64,000 bases of DNA. Origin: Boesenbergia rotunda (taxonomy: Eukaryota; Streptophyta; Magnoliopsida; Zingiberales; Zingiberaceae). Below are positions 20,135 through 30,600 of the stretch, one piece after another. The notes beneath the pieces were generated by a model. It worked only from the letters and a program-made list of their open reading frames with translations. It ran no database searches and was not told the DNA's origin. Where the stretch lies: positions 446,274 through 510,273 of the forward strand of contig JAGFNQ010000869.1 in NCBI GenBank assembly GCA_024364735.1. The letters are read 5' to 3'. The position numbers and the translations under genes were made by a program. The stretch's first letter is position 1. Each line of letters begins with the position of its first letter.

Positions 20135-22299
20135 TGTTGGATATGGCTTGGCGGGTCTCCTAAACGAATACTCGGTCAATCCGAGAGACCTCTCCATGTC
20201 TACGGATTAAAAAATTAATCCGAATGGAGACCCGTCTCCATACGACCGTCTTGTGTCGTATCGAACGATCCAAATCACAACTCGGCCAATTACCAAAATC
20301 AGCCTTGTGATTTGCTTGACCGTTCCAGCGCAGAAAAGGCGACGAGTGGATCGCCGGCTTTTTTGTTTATGGTCGGGGTCTAGTTAGTAAATTATTAACA
20401 ATGATACAAAATCAAAATAATAAACTAACTAACATAAAATGAAGAGACAAATGAATAAGGCATAAATAAGAATGAAGGAGTCAAGGAAGAATTATACCTT
20501 CCATTACCTTATGGTCTTCTACTGTATGACCCTCCCCTCTTAGACGTCGTATGGGCGACGATCCACCAAGACCCGTGGTCACCAAGTCGATCTCTTCTCC
20601 TTGCGCCAACCAATCCCTAACCAAAGGGAAGCCGCTGGCCACTCCAAGGAGATAATCCAAACACAAACTCAATTGATTCTTTCCTCCACTACTAGCGTCT
20701 GAACAACAAATATCTTGGAGTTCTTGTGATCTGAGCAACTCCAAGTTGCACAAGAAACTTGTGTTCTGAACAATTCCACAACTCCAACTTGTATTCTTCC
20801 AAGCAACTTGAAGTAAATTGTCATGCCCCAAGAATGAGACAACTAGTTATCACTCTAAATAAGTTACTGAGGTAATTTACCGTCTCCTCTCCCGAACGAA
20901 GACTCACGGCAATTACTAAGCAATCCAATCGCCTCACAGCAATTAATTACCTTTCGGTAATCGCCAGTCATGCAATTGCAATTGCAATTGCTGCCTTGCA
21001 ATTGCTGCCTTCTCGGCAGCATTTCGAGGCAGGCAATTGCCGCCTCAATTGCTGCCTCTCGGCAGCAATTTCCGAGGCAGGCAATTGTCGCCTCAATTGC
21101 TGCCGGCAATTGGCAGGCAGGCAATTGTTGCCTCCCGCAGCAATTTCGAGGCAAGCAATTGCCGCCTCTCGGCAATTGCCAGGCAATCAATTGCTGCGCC
21201 GTGACCGAGGCAGTGTCGCTGCTCGGTAATTGCCAAGCAAGTAATTGCCGCCGCAGAAGACGCTTCTCCACACGTGAGTCGACGCACCGGGAGGGAGAGA
21301 GAAGGAGAGAAGGTGAAAAAATCTTTTCTTGTGTGTTTTTTTGGACTCATCCACTGGATCGATTAATCCTTGATTCTATATTATCATGGGGTATATATAA
21401 AGTTACGATTGGGACCATAAGGAGGAGTTAGATCTTGGCCTGCTAATGGATCTAAACCCGGTCCATTAATGAGGATCCATTCCACTAAAAGATCCTGGAT
21501 CCTCATTGAATTACCTCACCAACCCTCATATTTACATATGGACTCCACTTATTACGAGTCGTCCATCTCCCAGTGTTTAAGATCTCGAATACCCGTTAAT
21601 TAATTAAATTATTGACAATTTAAATTAATTAACCTCTGGGTTCTTGACTAGTATCACTCAACCTTATCATCATGCCAGATCAAATCCACCTGCAGGGTTT
21701 AGCACGATGAACCTTTTGAGCTCACCAAGGGGGTATCATCATCTGACTCACCAGGACACGAATTCCGTCAATAATCATCAACACATCATATTATTAATAT
21801 TATCTCCCAATTTACCGGGCTTATTGATCTAACAGAATAGATCTCGCCCATTGATAAATCAAAGAAATAATAATTAATAATATATGCCCGATATTATTTC
21901 GGGATTAAGGGATCGTACTCCATAATATAAACTGAGGTCCTATCCAATTATTGAGTCAGTACAAATCGGATAACCTCGGGTTTCGGTCCTGCTCAATGTA
22001 CTCATAGCACACTAGTGTAATTCTATAGTCAAGACCAACCACACCTAATTACACTACAACTATCCCGATGGGTTGTCCCATTCCATCTCGGTTGTGGGCC
22101 TCTTATTTATACTAAACAAGGAACTGATAACACGATCTTCCATGTGACACCACACACCATGTTATCTACAATACAAAGAAATTGGACTTCATGCTTGTAC
22201 TAATGTAAACAAGCATCTAGTGTAGTTGTGATTCTCTTTTCAAAATTTAGATGATCTAATATATAAAAGAGAAATGTCTTTTAGTATACACATCTAACA
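20135..22299 (-). mobile_element. Solo Ty1/copia LTR
   Basis: Bounded by TGTTGGATATGG (20135) and CATCTAACA (22299), with CCCCA on both sides (20129-20133 and 22300-22304; one extra A at 20134). Read on the minus strand it starts TGTTAGATGTGTATAC and ends CATATCCAACA. The same LTR family occurs as the 3' LTR of a minus-strand copia element at 55529-57371, which fixes the orientation. It contains a block rich in gcaattgc (20955-21250). Frames within it (20481-20831, 20864-21431) are low-complexity and not called genes. Confidence 0.85.
20955..21250. repeat. CAATTG-rich palindromic block in the copia LTR
   Basis: More than twenty caattg cores occur in about 300 bases, within repeated units such as ggcaattgccgcctc and ctgcctctcggcagcaattt, many of them self-complementary. 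The block gives apparent Gln/Leu- and Cys-rich frames on both strands that look like by-products of the repeat. Confidence 0.75.
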
Positions 22300-24625
22300 C
22301 CCCAGAGGCACATGCTTACTCGAAAATTGGGAAGCATCTCCCCTATACGGCGGACAAGTAGGGACAAAATACATAATCTCTCACATATATAGCTTAGCCA
22401 TCATTAATATTAATGTAAAAGCACAACCACACAATTAATAGCTTAGGACAAATTTGAATTAGCAGAGAGGAGAGTCCAAATACCCAAAAGATACGAACAT
22501 AATAAACCAACAAGATGATACCGGATAAATAAATAAATGCAAAACATACAAAGTGCAGAAAATAAAACAACTAAAACCAAATACCCAAAATAACTACACC
22601 GGGGGACTGGCAACTGGATCATCTCTTGGCTCCAAGTAAAATATCTACCTGCTATCTGAAACAAAAATGGGTGATAGCGGTGGTGAGTCTGGGCGGACTC
22701 AGCGGGTATATGAGACGACAATTGCATGGCATAATAAAAGATAAACTAAGTAGAGAAAACAACAGGTACAGTCCATTAGGAATATAAGAATACCTAAACA
22801 TGCATAACATATATCAAACAATATGGTATAAAACAAAACTACAACTAAGCATGTACGAAAAACCTCATGATATCACAATCTCAAAACATACATGCATGTT
22901 AACCAAATGCAATAAACATAGCTCATATAAATGCAACAACCACATGAAAATGCATAAATGCAATAGATGCACATGATGCAATGACATGTGTCACCCCTGA
23001 CGCTAGTTAAGACGCCAACACATCACATCTGTGTGACGGAGTGGGTAGGGCTATGACAACTGTACACACTCCAACGAATACTACAAATATATATGATTGA
23101 GTGGACAGGATGCTGGGGAGCCAACTGCTCCAAACCCTGATATATAGGGGGAGCTATCAACAGCTCTAGTATCCCTCGAAAGCAACGGTGAGGGTGTCAC
23201 TGCTTGCCTACAGCTGCAACATATGTGGCATAACAAAACAGTTGCTCGCACTCTAGCAACTACCACGACAATAAATGGTTGAGTAAACAGAGCAACTAAA
23301 TTACTAACGACAGCTTAATCAAATGAAAGCTCAACAGTTGTTAGTATGCAACGTGCAGATATGGTGCATGCTATAAGATACACAATAACTGGCAAACAAC
23401 GATGCAACCAAAATCCAACAAGTATCAATGATGCGGTGATACAATCAACCAAGTATCGAAAACCAACGATTATGCATCTACACTAATAGATAGGATATTT
23501 CTAATATCCAATAAACCTAATTGTGTTTAATGAACATCGGAGTACTTGCGTACAAGCGGTACTTTACATCACAGAAATTCAACAGATGACTGTACGGATA
23601 TGAAATTTCGAATAACTCGAAGATCAACGAAGAAAAGTATCAACAGCGATAATAAACAATCAACGACAAAGAACAATGTCAAACAACCTATTTAGACATA
23701 AAACAACCATGCTTAAAGGTAAAAGAACTACACGAGTACAAAGGAGAAGTACCCGCCTTTATTATAGAAGTTCGTGAACGAAGAGGACCTTCCACGATCA
23801 ACAACGAATAAATCAAATGCTAAGAGATACTACTTTAACACTGCACTAAGTAAATACACTTAACACACGCAAAAACAAAATCGATTATCTATACAACAAA
23901 AAAAATAAAAATGACAAAGCAAGGTAATACTATATCTAAAAATTAATAAAGTGAAAAAAAATATTAAAAAAAAAAATGAAAAAAAAAAGAAAAATCATAT
24001 AACAAAAGTGTCGAAAACATCAAAAACAGTCGAAAAATATCAACTTCATGATTAACTAGTGGTAGAGTATATGTCATAGTCCGCATAATACTAAATCATA
24101 GGTATTTATTAACATGTATGCGTATGCATGTAAATACAGATATATGTGTACGCAAATATAGATGAAAGAAATTACAATAATCAATTCTCTTCAAGAAACT
24201 GCTAACAATCAAACCTTCCTCACTAACTGTGCGATCCAACTGACAATTTGAATCACCGGAGCAGAGGCTTCCAAGGGGGAGGCGCAGAGATTGCGGAGGG
24301 GGTGGTTCTCTACGAGGGCCTGCTCGGCTTGGCTGGGATGAGGGAAGAATAGGCTGGGAGAAGGGGGGTCCTCCGACATCGGTGTGAGCAAGAAATCACA
24401 GAAGCTACGGCGAGAAAAATGGCACGGTCAAGAGGAATCGACATAGAGGAGAGGGAGTCAGGGAAGAGAAACGGGAAGTGGGGATTAAAGAGGGAAGTTA
24501 GGACATTTTATTTGTTTTGACTCTTTTGCAAATAGGCCCCTCTAAGTTCAAATAATTCCAACTAAGCCCTTATGTTTTGAATTTTTTCCATTTAACCCCC
24601 AAACTTTTCGGTATTTGACATCCCT

Positions 24626-25099
24626 GGTCAAGAACAGTTTTTGCTCCTTTTGTCTTGTGATGTTCTCAGAATGCTTGTAGATTTCTATCTTGCTTTTCTT
24701 CTTCATAGGTAAAAACTTGAACCACATAGGACTATCAATAGGAGTATCCCTATAATCATAGTAACTTCAATCATGTCCTCTCTTAGTCCTTGTTCAAGAA
24801 GCAATTGGTTCAAGATAAGGATCCACTACAAGGTCGCTTGATTCAGCCAAGATACCTTGCATGCTTTTCTATTATTCCAAGTACTTGTTTCACCCTTTCA
24901 TTTAACTGCTTGGTCTCCATTGTTTGCTCTTTGATTCGATTATGATGAATAATACAATTAGGGCATTCACTATCACTTAACCATCTGCTTTTTATATCAT
25001 GTACCTGTGATGTCTCAATGGATGTGGAGTATCATCAAGGTATGGGAGATTTTCTACCAATGTATTTTCAGAAGGAGTAAGAACTAGTTCACTAATAAC
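24626..25099 (-). CDS. Candidate exons of an unidentified host gene (upstream part)
   Basis: Minus-strand exon-like stretches lie at 25005-25099 (acceptor tttgatag, containing SENTLVENLPYLDDTPHPL, donor gtacat), 24856-24984 (WLSDSECPNCIIHHNRIKEQ, then KQVLGIIEKHAR, donor gtatct) and about 24626-24700 (Lys/Glu-rich). The gap between the first two is only 20 bases with an in-frame stop, too short for a plant intron, so the gene may be broken or mis-joined here. It continues beyond the gypsy insertion at 1745-2303. The product is not recognised. The exons lie close to, and on the same strand as, the LHT1-like gene. Confidence 0.4.
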
Positions 25100-25244
25100 C
25101 TATCAAATTAGAAATAATTATATAGAAACTACAAATGAAAATTAGGTGATAGTCTTCGATATTTACCACTACAGGTGAGACTTGGTCCAATAAAACTCTC
25201 ACCTTACTAATATACGAAGGAGTAGACCTCCACTTATCTACATG
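25100..25244. other. Non-coding spacer, probable intron or 5' flank
   Basis: AT-rich sequence leading on the minus strand into the acceptor at 25100. No further exon is identified. Confidence 0.35.
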
Positions 25245-25672
25245 GTGCTTATTTGTAGCAAACCAGCACCATAATGCGGTGCTCATTTGCACAAACCAGC
25301 ACCACGTGGTGCAAATTTGTATCAAACTAGCATTAAGGTGGTGATGATTTTTAAATATCAGCACCAACATTGAAGTTGGTCTTTAAATACTAGTTTCATG
25401 TTGGACCTTGTCTTTCAAGACCAACTCCACTTTGGAGCTAGTCTTTAAAGACCAACTCCATTTTGGTGTTGATCTTTAAATACTAGCTCTCTATGTTAGA
25501 GCTTATCTTTAAATACTAGCTCCAACGTGTTAGTGTTGATCTTTAAAGATTAGCTTCACATTAGTGTTGATTTTTAATGATCAGCTCTAACTTTGGAACT
25601 AGTCTTTAAAGACCATCACTAGCACGTTGGAGTTGGTTTTTGAAAACAAACTCCAATATTGGTGCTAGTGTT
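25245..25672. repeat. Array of semi-palindromic ~32-36 bp modules
   Basis: About thirteen modules follow one another, each an imperfect inverted repeat (for example gaccaactcca...tggtgttgatc and accagcacca...ggtgctc), mostly joined by tctttaaa or attt spacers. Arm sequences drift between modules (ccaactcc, ctagctcc, ccagcacc) while the partner arm tends to keep complementarity. There is no coding capacity, and no flanking TIR or TSD that I can recognise. Confidence 0.75.
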
Positions 25673-25806
25673 CACCTCTTTGTATGTAAGAAAGAGAAAA
25701 GAGTTATTGCATATAGATGGGAGGGGGATTAAAAATTTTAGATTTTGATTATGTCAGATGCCCACATCGGACGTCGCCCATAGGAACTCATATGAAGATG
25801 TACCGA

Positions 25807-26022
25807 TGTCCTTACGGGATGGATTGATGGTTAGAGCATGGGTGTTGCTACCTTGAGATTTGGGGGTCAAAACCTGGCAAAGCCAGTGTGCCCCCCCCAC
25901 TCCCTTCCCTACACGCTTGCCATAACATCTACGCTAGTAGCCCGCATAATTTACCTCCTCCGTGTTAGCCCTGAGATGGTATGCGAGGGCGCTGGGGCGA
26001 GCGAATCGTCTTTTGCTATCTT
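25807..26022 (+). mobile_element. tRNA-derived SINE with 17-bp TSD
   Basis: A 216 bp element with an A-box-like tggttagagcatgggtg (25828) and a degenerate B-box gggtcaaaacctgg (25863), then a C-rich stretch and a pyrimidine-ending tail cttttgctatctt. It is flanked by atatgaagatgtaccga (25790-25806) and atatgaagatataccga (26023-26039), which differ at one position. Confidence 0.8.
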
Positions 26023-26039
26023 ATATGAAGATATACCGA

Positions 26040-26704
26040 CTATATATATACACATACAAAAATTTTATGCTAAGAATCTTATCGTGCAGACTCGTGCAGA
26101 TTAAGTGTATTTTTTTATGTTTTTTTATTTTTTTAACTTGTGATTATGTCGTTTAAGATTTTGTCTTTAGAGTTTAGTGATTGGGTTATAGCGTTAAGTA
26201 TAAAAAAAAATTCAAATCGAAAAATGGTTAAGGTTTGCGCTGAGTTTATACAGTAAAATACTTAGCATAGTAAATCCCTATATATATAAAATTTTACTGT
26301 GCGAACTCGTGCGGGCCAAGCGTATTCAATTTTTTTTTTATTTGTGATTATACTGTTTAATATATAGTATTGTGTTGCATATGTATAGTATTGTGTCATA
26401 CAACTTTTCTTTATATATTATTTGTTCATATTTATATGTTTGGTTTCCTTTCTGTTTTGGAAAAAAAAAATTAAACAAAAAAAAAACTTATCATGGACTC
26501 CAACCACAGATTGAGAGATGAATCGGACACTTATATTTAAGAGTACAGGGAAGTAGCATTATACATTAATTATATATACGAGCAATAATTTAATCAATGC
26601 CCATTTGTCGACACCTCTCACACAATGCACTTAATTTCACTACATATCTTTTGCTTTTTCCTATTTAATTTGGACTCGCTATAAATCCCCACCCAACTCG
26701 TGTC
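26040..26704. other. AT-rich 3' flank of the LHT1-like gene
   Basis: No gene is seen. Two diverged copies of a segment containing cgtgcagactcgtgcag / ctgtgcgaactcgtgcgg, followed by a T-run, lie near 26080 and 26295, suggesting an old duplication of about 225 bases. The 3' UTR of the LHT1-like gene should lie at the right end of this stretch. Confidence 0.45.
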
Positions 26705-28812
26705 TTATGAGTAGAATTTGTACGTCTTGGCATTTACGATGATCTCTCGCAATCCACCAATAGGAGCCAAGATCATCAGGAGGACCCCAAGAATTATGCA
26801 GATCTGTGAAAATAAATTATATTCAGCCTCATTAATTCTGATTTCGATGATAGACAACGAATAGATATCCTAAATGAGAACTTGCTTACCCAATTAGTGA
26901 TCCAAGATAAACTAAACCTTCTGGGTTTGTAAATAGCAAGCCACATGATGCAAGGAAGCTGGAAGCGATCGATCAGACAGATAGACAGAAAGAGGATTAA
27001 TATCAAATAATGGTTTGTTTCATGTGAATTTAGGAAGTGTGGAGCACTCACGAAATATGTGGTCGGGGCAAACGCGAAGCCGCCGAAGAAAGAGAGTAGT
27101 CCGCCGAAGAAGGGGAAGGTCATGCCGACGAACATGGTGAATGCTGCAGTAATATGAACATGTACAGACCAAGGAATTTAGCTCTGCTCCGCGATTTACT
27201 GAATGGACTCGTTAAGTGTGAGTGAGGAAATCAATGGAGGGAGGTAAGGCTTACCGACATAAGCACTTCGTGTTATCAGGCGAAGGGTTAGACCAGGAGG
27301 AAAGCGAAGCCTTTTGACCAGATAACTCTCCATCATGTCGAACACAGGCATCGCGTAGATCTGCAGGGGCGAGCAGAGTACATATAGTGACGAATCGATC
27401 GAGGATGATTAATTTGGAATGATGATCGATTCAGGGATATATAATCATGTATCACCTGGTAGCTTCCAATAACGTGCACGACGACCATCATGTTGGCCAT
27501 GGCAATCAGCCAACTCGGCCTGTTTAGAGAGACGAGGATGTTGTCCTCGACGTCGTTGCCGAAGGCCCAGTAGCCGACGAAAGCCACAGGGAAGTAGCAG
27601 AGGGCCACGACGACGTAGGCGACGATCACGCCCTTCCACATCGGCTTCTTGGAAGGCTTCTCGGGAGTGGAAGGAATGGTGGCTTGGATTTCCAGCACCA
27701 CGTTGTGGCCGGCGTAGGCGAAGGCCACATCTCCCAGCGCCGCCAGGAAGCTCAGCACGGTCCCTCCTTGTGTCTGAGATTTGTAACCGTATTCCACATT
27801 CGCCTGCTTCCCTTTATCCACCGAAGCTCCCCATGCAATTGTAGAATAACTAGAATGGATCGAGCATATATATATAGCAAGGAATTAGTCAATCCTTTTG
27901 TCTTTTTATCGGCGGTGAAGTGATTTTATCGAGTACGTACCTGAGAGACATGACAGCGGCCGCCAGAGAAACCCCAGAAATAGAGTTGAAGTTGGGGAGC
28001 TGCGAGAGGACGAAATGCACAGAGGCGAAGATCATGATGAAAAAGGTGAGCTTGATGTTCTTGCAGTCAGAGCAGACGACGTCGTGGAACTTCTTGAGGG
28101 ATTTTCCTCCGGTGACCATGTAGACGATGCAGACGCCGACCTCGACGATCAGCTGCTGGGGAACGACGATGTAAAGGCCGAGCATCTCGCCGAAAGCATA
28201 TTGTCCCAGCTCGTGATACCGATCGAATCGCTTCCCGGGAACCATCTCGTGCATCTCCACCATTTGCCACAGGGTGTACAGGGTCACGATCCATGATATG
28301 ACCATCACGGCGATCCCAGGCCCCCTGCCATATGATCCTCAATTTCAGAAGATATATAAGAAGTAGAAAGAAATTCAAAAAGAATAATCAGCAACTGCGT
28401 ACCATCCGAGTTCGGACATGGCGTAAGGCAAACTGAGGACGCCAGCTCCGACCATGGCGGTGACATTGTGGAAGGCAGAGTACCACCACTTGGCGTTGCG
28501 GGAGGATGTGATGGGAAGCCAGTCGTCGATCGCCTTCTCCCTTTCCTTCTCGCTCTGCGATTGACCAGAAACCATTTGATTTATGAACCCAATCTCTCAA
28601 TCTCAGCTCCCAATACAACAAGATTAATTAATTATATATATTTATTCGATCTTAAACAAACTTAACTAAAAATTAATTATATGTTTTACTATAAGATGAG
28701 AAGGAAGCTACTGTACTGATAAACTTAACTACAAAGTAGAAATATAGATTAGTATTACCTGATTTTGTTTACTGGCGTAGTTCTCAGGGGGTGATTGACC
28801 TTGAGTTCCCAT
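26705..28812 (-). CDS. LHT1: LHT1-like lysine/histidine amino acid transporter
   Basis: A plasma-membrane H+/amino acid symporter of the AAAP family, LHT subfamily; LHT1 takes up neutral and acidic amino acids in root and mesophyll. Eight exons on the minus strand: 28759-28812, 28403-28554, 27941-28324, 27456-27849, 27255-27360, 27052-27143, 26890-26958 and 26705-26803. All have GT/AG borders and add up to 1,350 bases (449 codons plus stop), against about 446 residues in Arabidopsis LHT1. Signatures include DDWLPITSSRNAKWWYSAFH and MVGAGVLSLPYAMSELGW near the N-terminus, then QQLIVEVGVCIVYMVTGGKS, DVAFAYAGHNVVLEIQATIP, the loop PEKPSKKPMWKG, FAFAPTTYFLPCIMWL and the C-terminal ILAPIGGLREIIVNAKTYKF. 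Exon 1 encodes only 18 residues (MGTQGQSPPENYASKQNQ). No frameshift or stop is seen. It is the only complete host gene in the window. Confidence 0.93.
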
Positions 28813-29037
28813 GCTGCTCAGCCTTTTCTATATATCTTCTTCCTGGAAGGAAGGAACGATTTCCCAAAGGAAAAGGATGGCTACCTGCACTCCGGAGACA
28901 CAGCAATATGCATGGAAAGAATGAAGACACAGCAGTATGCATTGAAAGCTATAAATAGAGTAATGTAAGAGGAGCTTGACCACCAACTATTAAGCAACTA
29001 AATATTACCATTCTATAGACTCTTGTTTCTTATTGTC

Positions 29038-29038
<1 letters not shown>
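28813..29038 (-). promoter_or_regulatory. 5' UTR and proximal promoter of the LHT1-like gene
   Basis: Pyrimidine/purine-rich leader (ccttccttccaggaagaag on the minus strand) directly upstream of the ATG. A TATA-like ctatttatag lies about 140 bases upstream (28950-28959). The start site is inferred from position only. Confidence 0.35.

Positions 29039-29076
<38 letters not shown>
29039..29076. repeat. (ATT)n microsatellite
   Basis: About twelve uninterrupted ATT units, roughly 230 bases upstream of the LHT1-like start codon. Confidence 0.95.
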
Positions 29077-29923
29077 TTGTAATATGAAAGTGTAAATCAA
29101 TAGCTAATGCTCTTCTCATTTGAATTGTACAATTTTAATATTTTAAGGTATAACTAAAAATAAAGCTCATATAATATGTTTTGAAGGCAGGAAAAATGAA
29201 CATTATAAAAATCAATTTCTAATTGAAAAAAGAAAAAAGAAATACCAAAGGTAAGAAGAAAAGAAGGGAGAACTTAGAAACCAATACCTCTTCTAGAGCC
29301 CAATGGAAGATCAAAGAAAAAAGTTTGATGAAGGGAGAGATAGGAACGTCCACAAAAGGGAACAAGCTAGATTTAATTTGAATAAATCAATTTGTGGTTT
29401 ATTTAGTTAATTGGAAGAATCTCGTAAGTTGAATAAACACTTATATAACAACACAGGAAAGTTAAAAATAAAACTATCTTGTCAACACATGCCTATCAAG
29501 TTTAAAAAAACAAAAAATTGTTTTTTGAAAAACATCCACAACAAATTTAGCATGCAAGAAGGTAGACGACTAGCTATTATAGGAATGGCTTGGGTGGCAA
29601 ACCAATATAATGCACCACCTAATTATCATTGGATTTTTATGACTATAATAAACATTACTATAATAGAACTAGGATAGTATCTAGGGAAATCAGCTCTCGC
29701 AACTACCTAGTAAATCTAGTTAATTAGTTGGGACTAATAAATCTTAGATCCAAAAAAAAATTTACAAAATATATTAAACAATTAGTTAGGGATGTGATAA
29801 CAATGAAAAGGGATTAAATTATCGGTAGACAATTAAGACATCTAGGTTTCAATGTTATTTTCAAATTTGAATGGCCTAACTAGAATTCTAGCCATCCTTC
29901 TCTCTCTAATCGACACCGACATT
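29077..29923. other. AT-rich intergenic DNA left of the CACTA element
   Basis: No gene or recognised repeat. An 88-codon frame at 29411-29677 has no known motif and atypical composition, so it is not called. The three bases next to the CACTA end are ATT. Confidence 0.4.
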
Positions 29924-29938
29924 CACTACAAGAAAAAA

Positions 29939-30600
29939 TACTTTTAATGACATTGAAAAGTATCATCATATATCACTTATACTGACATTTTTGATATAGT
30001 GACATTAAGTTAAAATGTCCTCTATAGTGATGTCGTCTAAAGTCTTATCACTTATGACAATTCTTAATGTCACTATAAAATACAAATAGTAACAATACTA
30101 ATAGCATGAATAATTATTATAGTGACAAAAAATAGTGTCACTATAAGATTTATAATGACATTTATATATGTCGTTTTATTATAGTAATGATGACAAATTT
30201 ATATGTTTTTTAAAATTATTTATCAAGACAATTATAAGTGTCTTGAATTTCATTTATAGTGACAATTCGTAATGTCACTATAAAATAAAAATAGTGACAA
30301 CACTAATAGCATGAATAATTGTTATACTGACAAATAATAATGTCACTATAAGATTTATAATGGCATTTATATATGTTGTTTTATTATAGTAATGATGACA
30401 AATTTATATGTCCTTTAAAATTATTTATCAAGACATTTATAAATGTCCTGATTTTCATTTATAGGCATAATAAAAAATGTCACTAATGATAGATTAGTAT
30501 GACATTTTAAAATGTCATCATTAATAATTATTTATTATGACATTTTAAAATATCTTCATATGAATTTTATAATGATAATATATATTAATAAATAACTCAC
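29939..30600. repeat. CACTA left subterminal repeat region
   Basis: Dense direct and inverted copies of tagtgaca / tgtcactata and gacatttata. A unit of about 240 bases is duplicated (compare 30055-30250 with 30250-30450). In En/Spm such subterminal motifs bind TNPA. A matching but shorter set lies at 53770-53915. Confidence 0.75.

Larger units (their letters stand above)
2309..24620 (-). mobile_element. 22.3 kb Ty3/gypsy retrotransposon with nested insertions
   Basis: A minus-strand LTR retrotransposon is delimited by TSD TCCCT at 2304-2308 and 24621-24625. Its 3' LTR is 2309-4903 and its 5' LTR is 20122-24620, itself split by a copia solo LTR. The internal part carries, in minus-strand order, a diverged primer-binding site (about 20108-20121), gag with a CCHC knuckle, protease, reverse transcriptase, RNase H, a partial integrase and a purine tract (4904-4913). 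Many stops, frameshifts and deletions make it defective. The order gag-PR-RT-RH-INT is that of Ty3/gypsy; the RT and INT resemble the Tekay/Del elements at 33747 and 60926. Removing the three inserts gives a parent element of about 10 kb. Confidence 0.88.
20122..24620 (-). repeat. 5' LTR of the large gypsy element, split by a copia LTR
   Basis: The LTR occupies 20122-20133 (TGTCACACCCCA) and 22300-24620, with the copia solo LTR between them. It matches the 3' LTR at 2309-4903 and ends TTTGACA, followed by the TSD TCCCT. Relative to the 3' LTR it shows many short deletions, especially at 23820-24480, and an A-rich degenerate run at 23930-24000. Confidence 0.85.

Noticed and set aside
20864..21431. 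Overlapping Gln/Leu- and Cys-rich frames on both strands
   Set aside because: They come from the CAATTG-rich palindromic repeat inside a copia LTR; both strands are open for the same reason and no domain is present.
24209..24391. Pro/Ser-rich minus-strand frame near the gypsy LTR end
   Set aside because: Corresponds to the CT-rich leader of the LTR; the matching part of the other LTR (4427-4696) has a different frame because of small deletions.
27445..28621. Arg/His-rich frames overlapping the transporter gene
   Set aside because: They are out-of-frame or antisense readings of exons 2-4 of the LHT1-like gene and lack splice support.
29411..29677. 88-codon frame left of the CACTA element
   Set aside because: Lys/Asn/Ile-rich by AT composition, no recognisable domain and no splice or promoter support.
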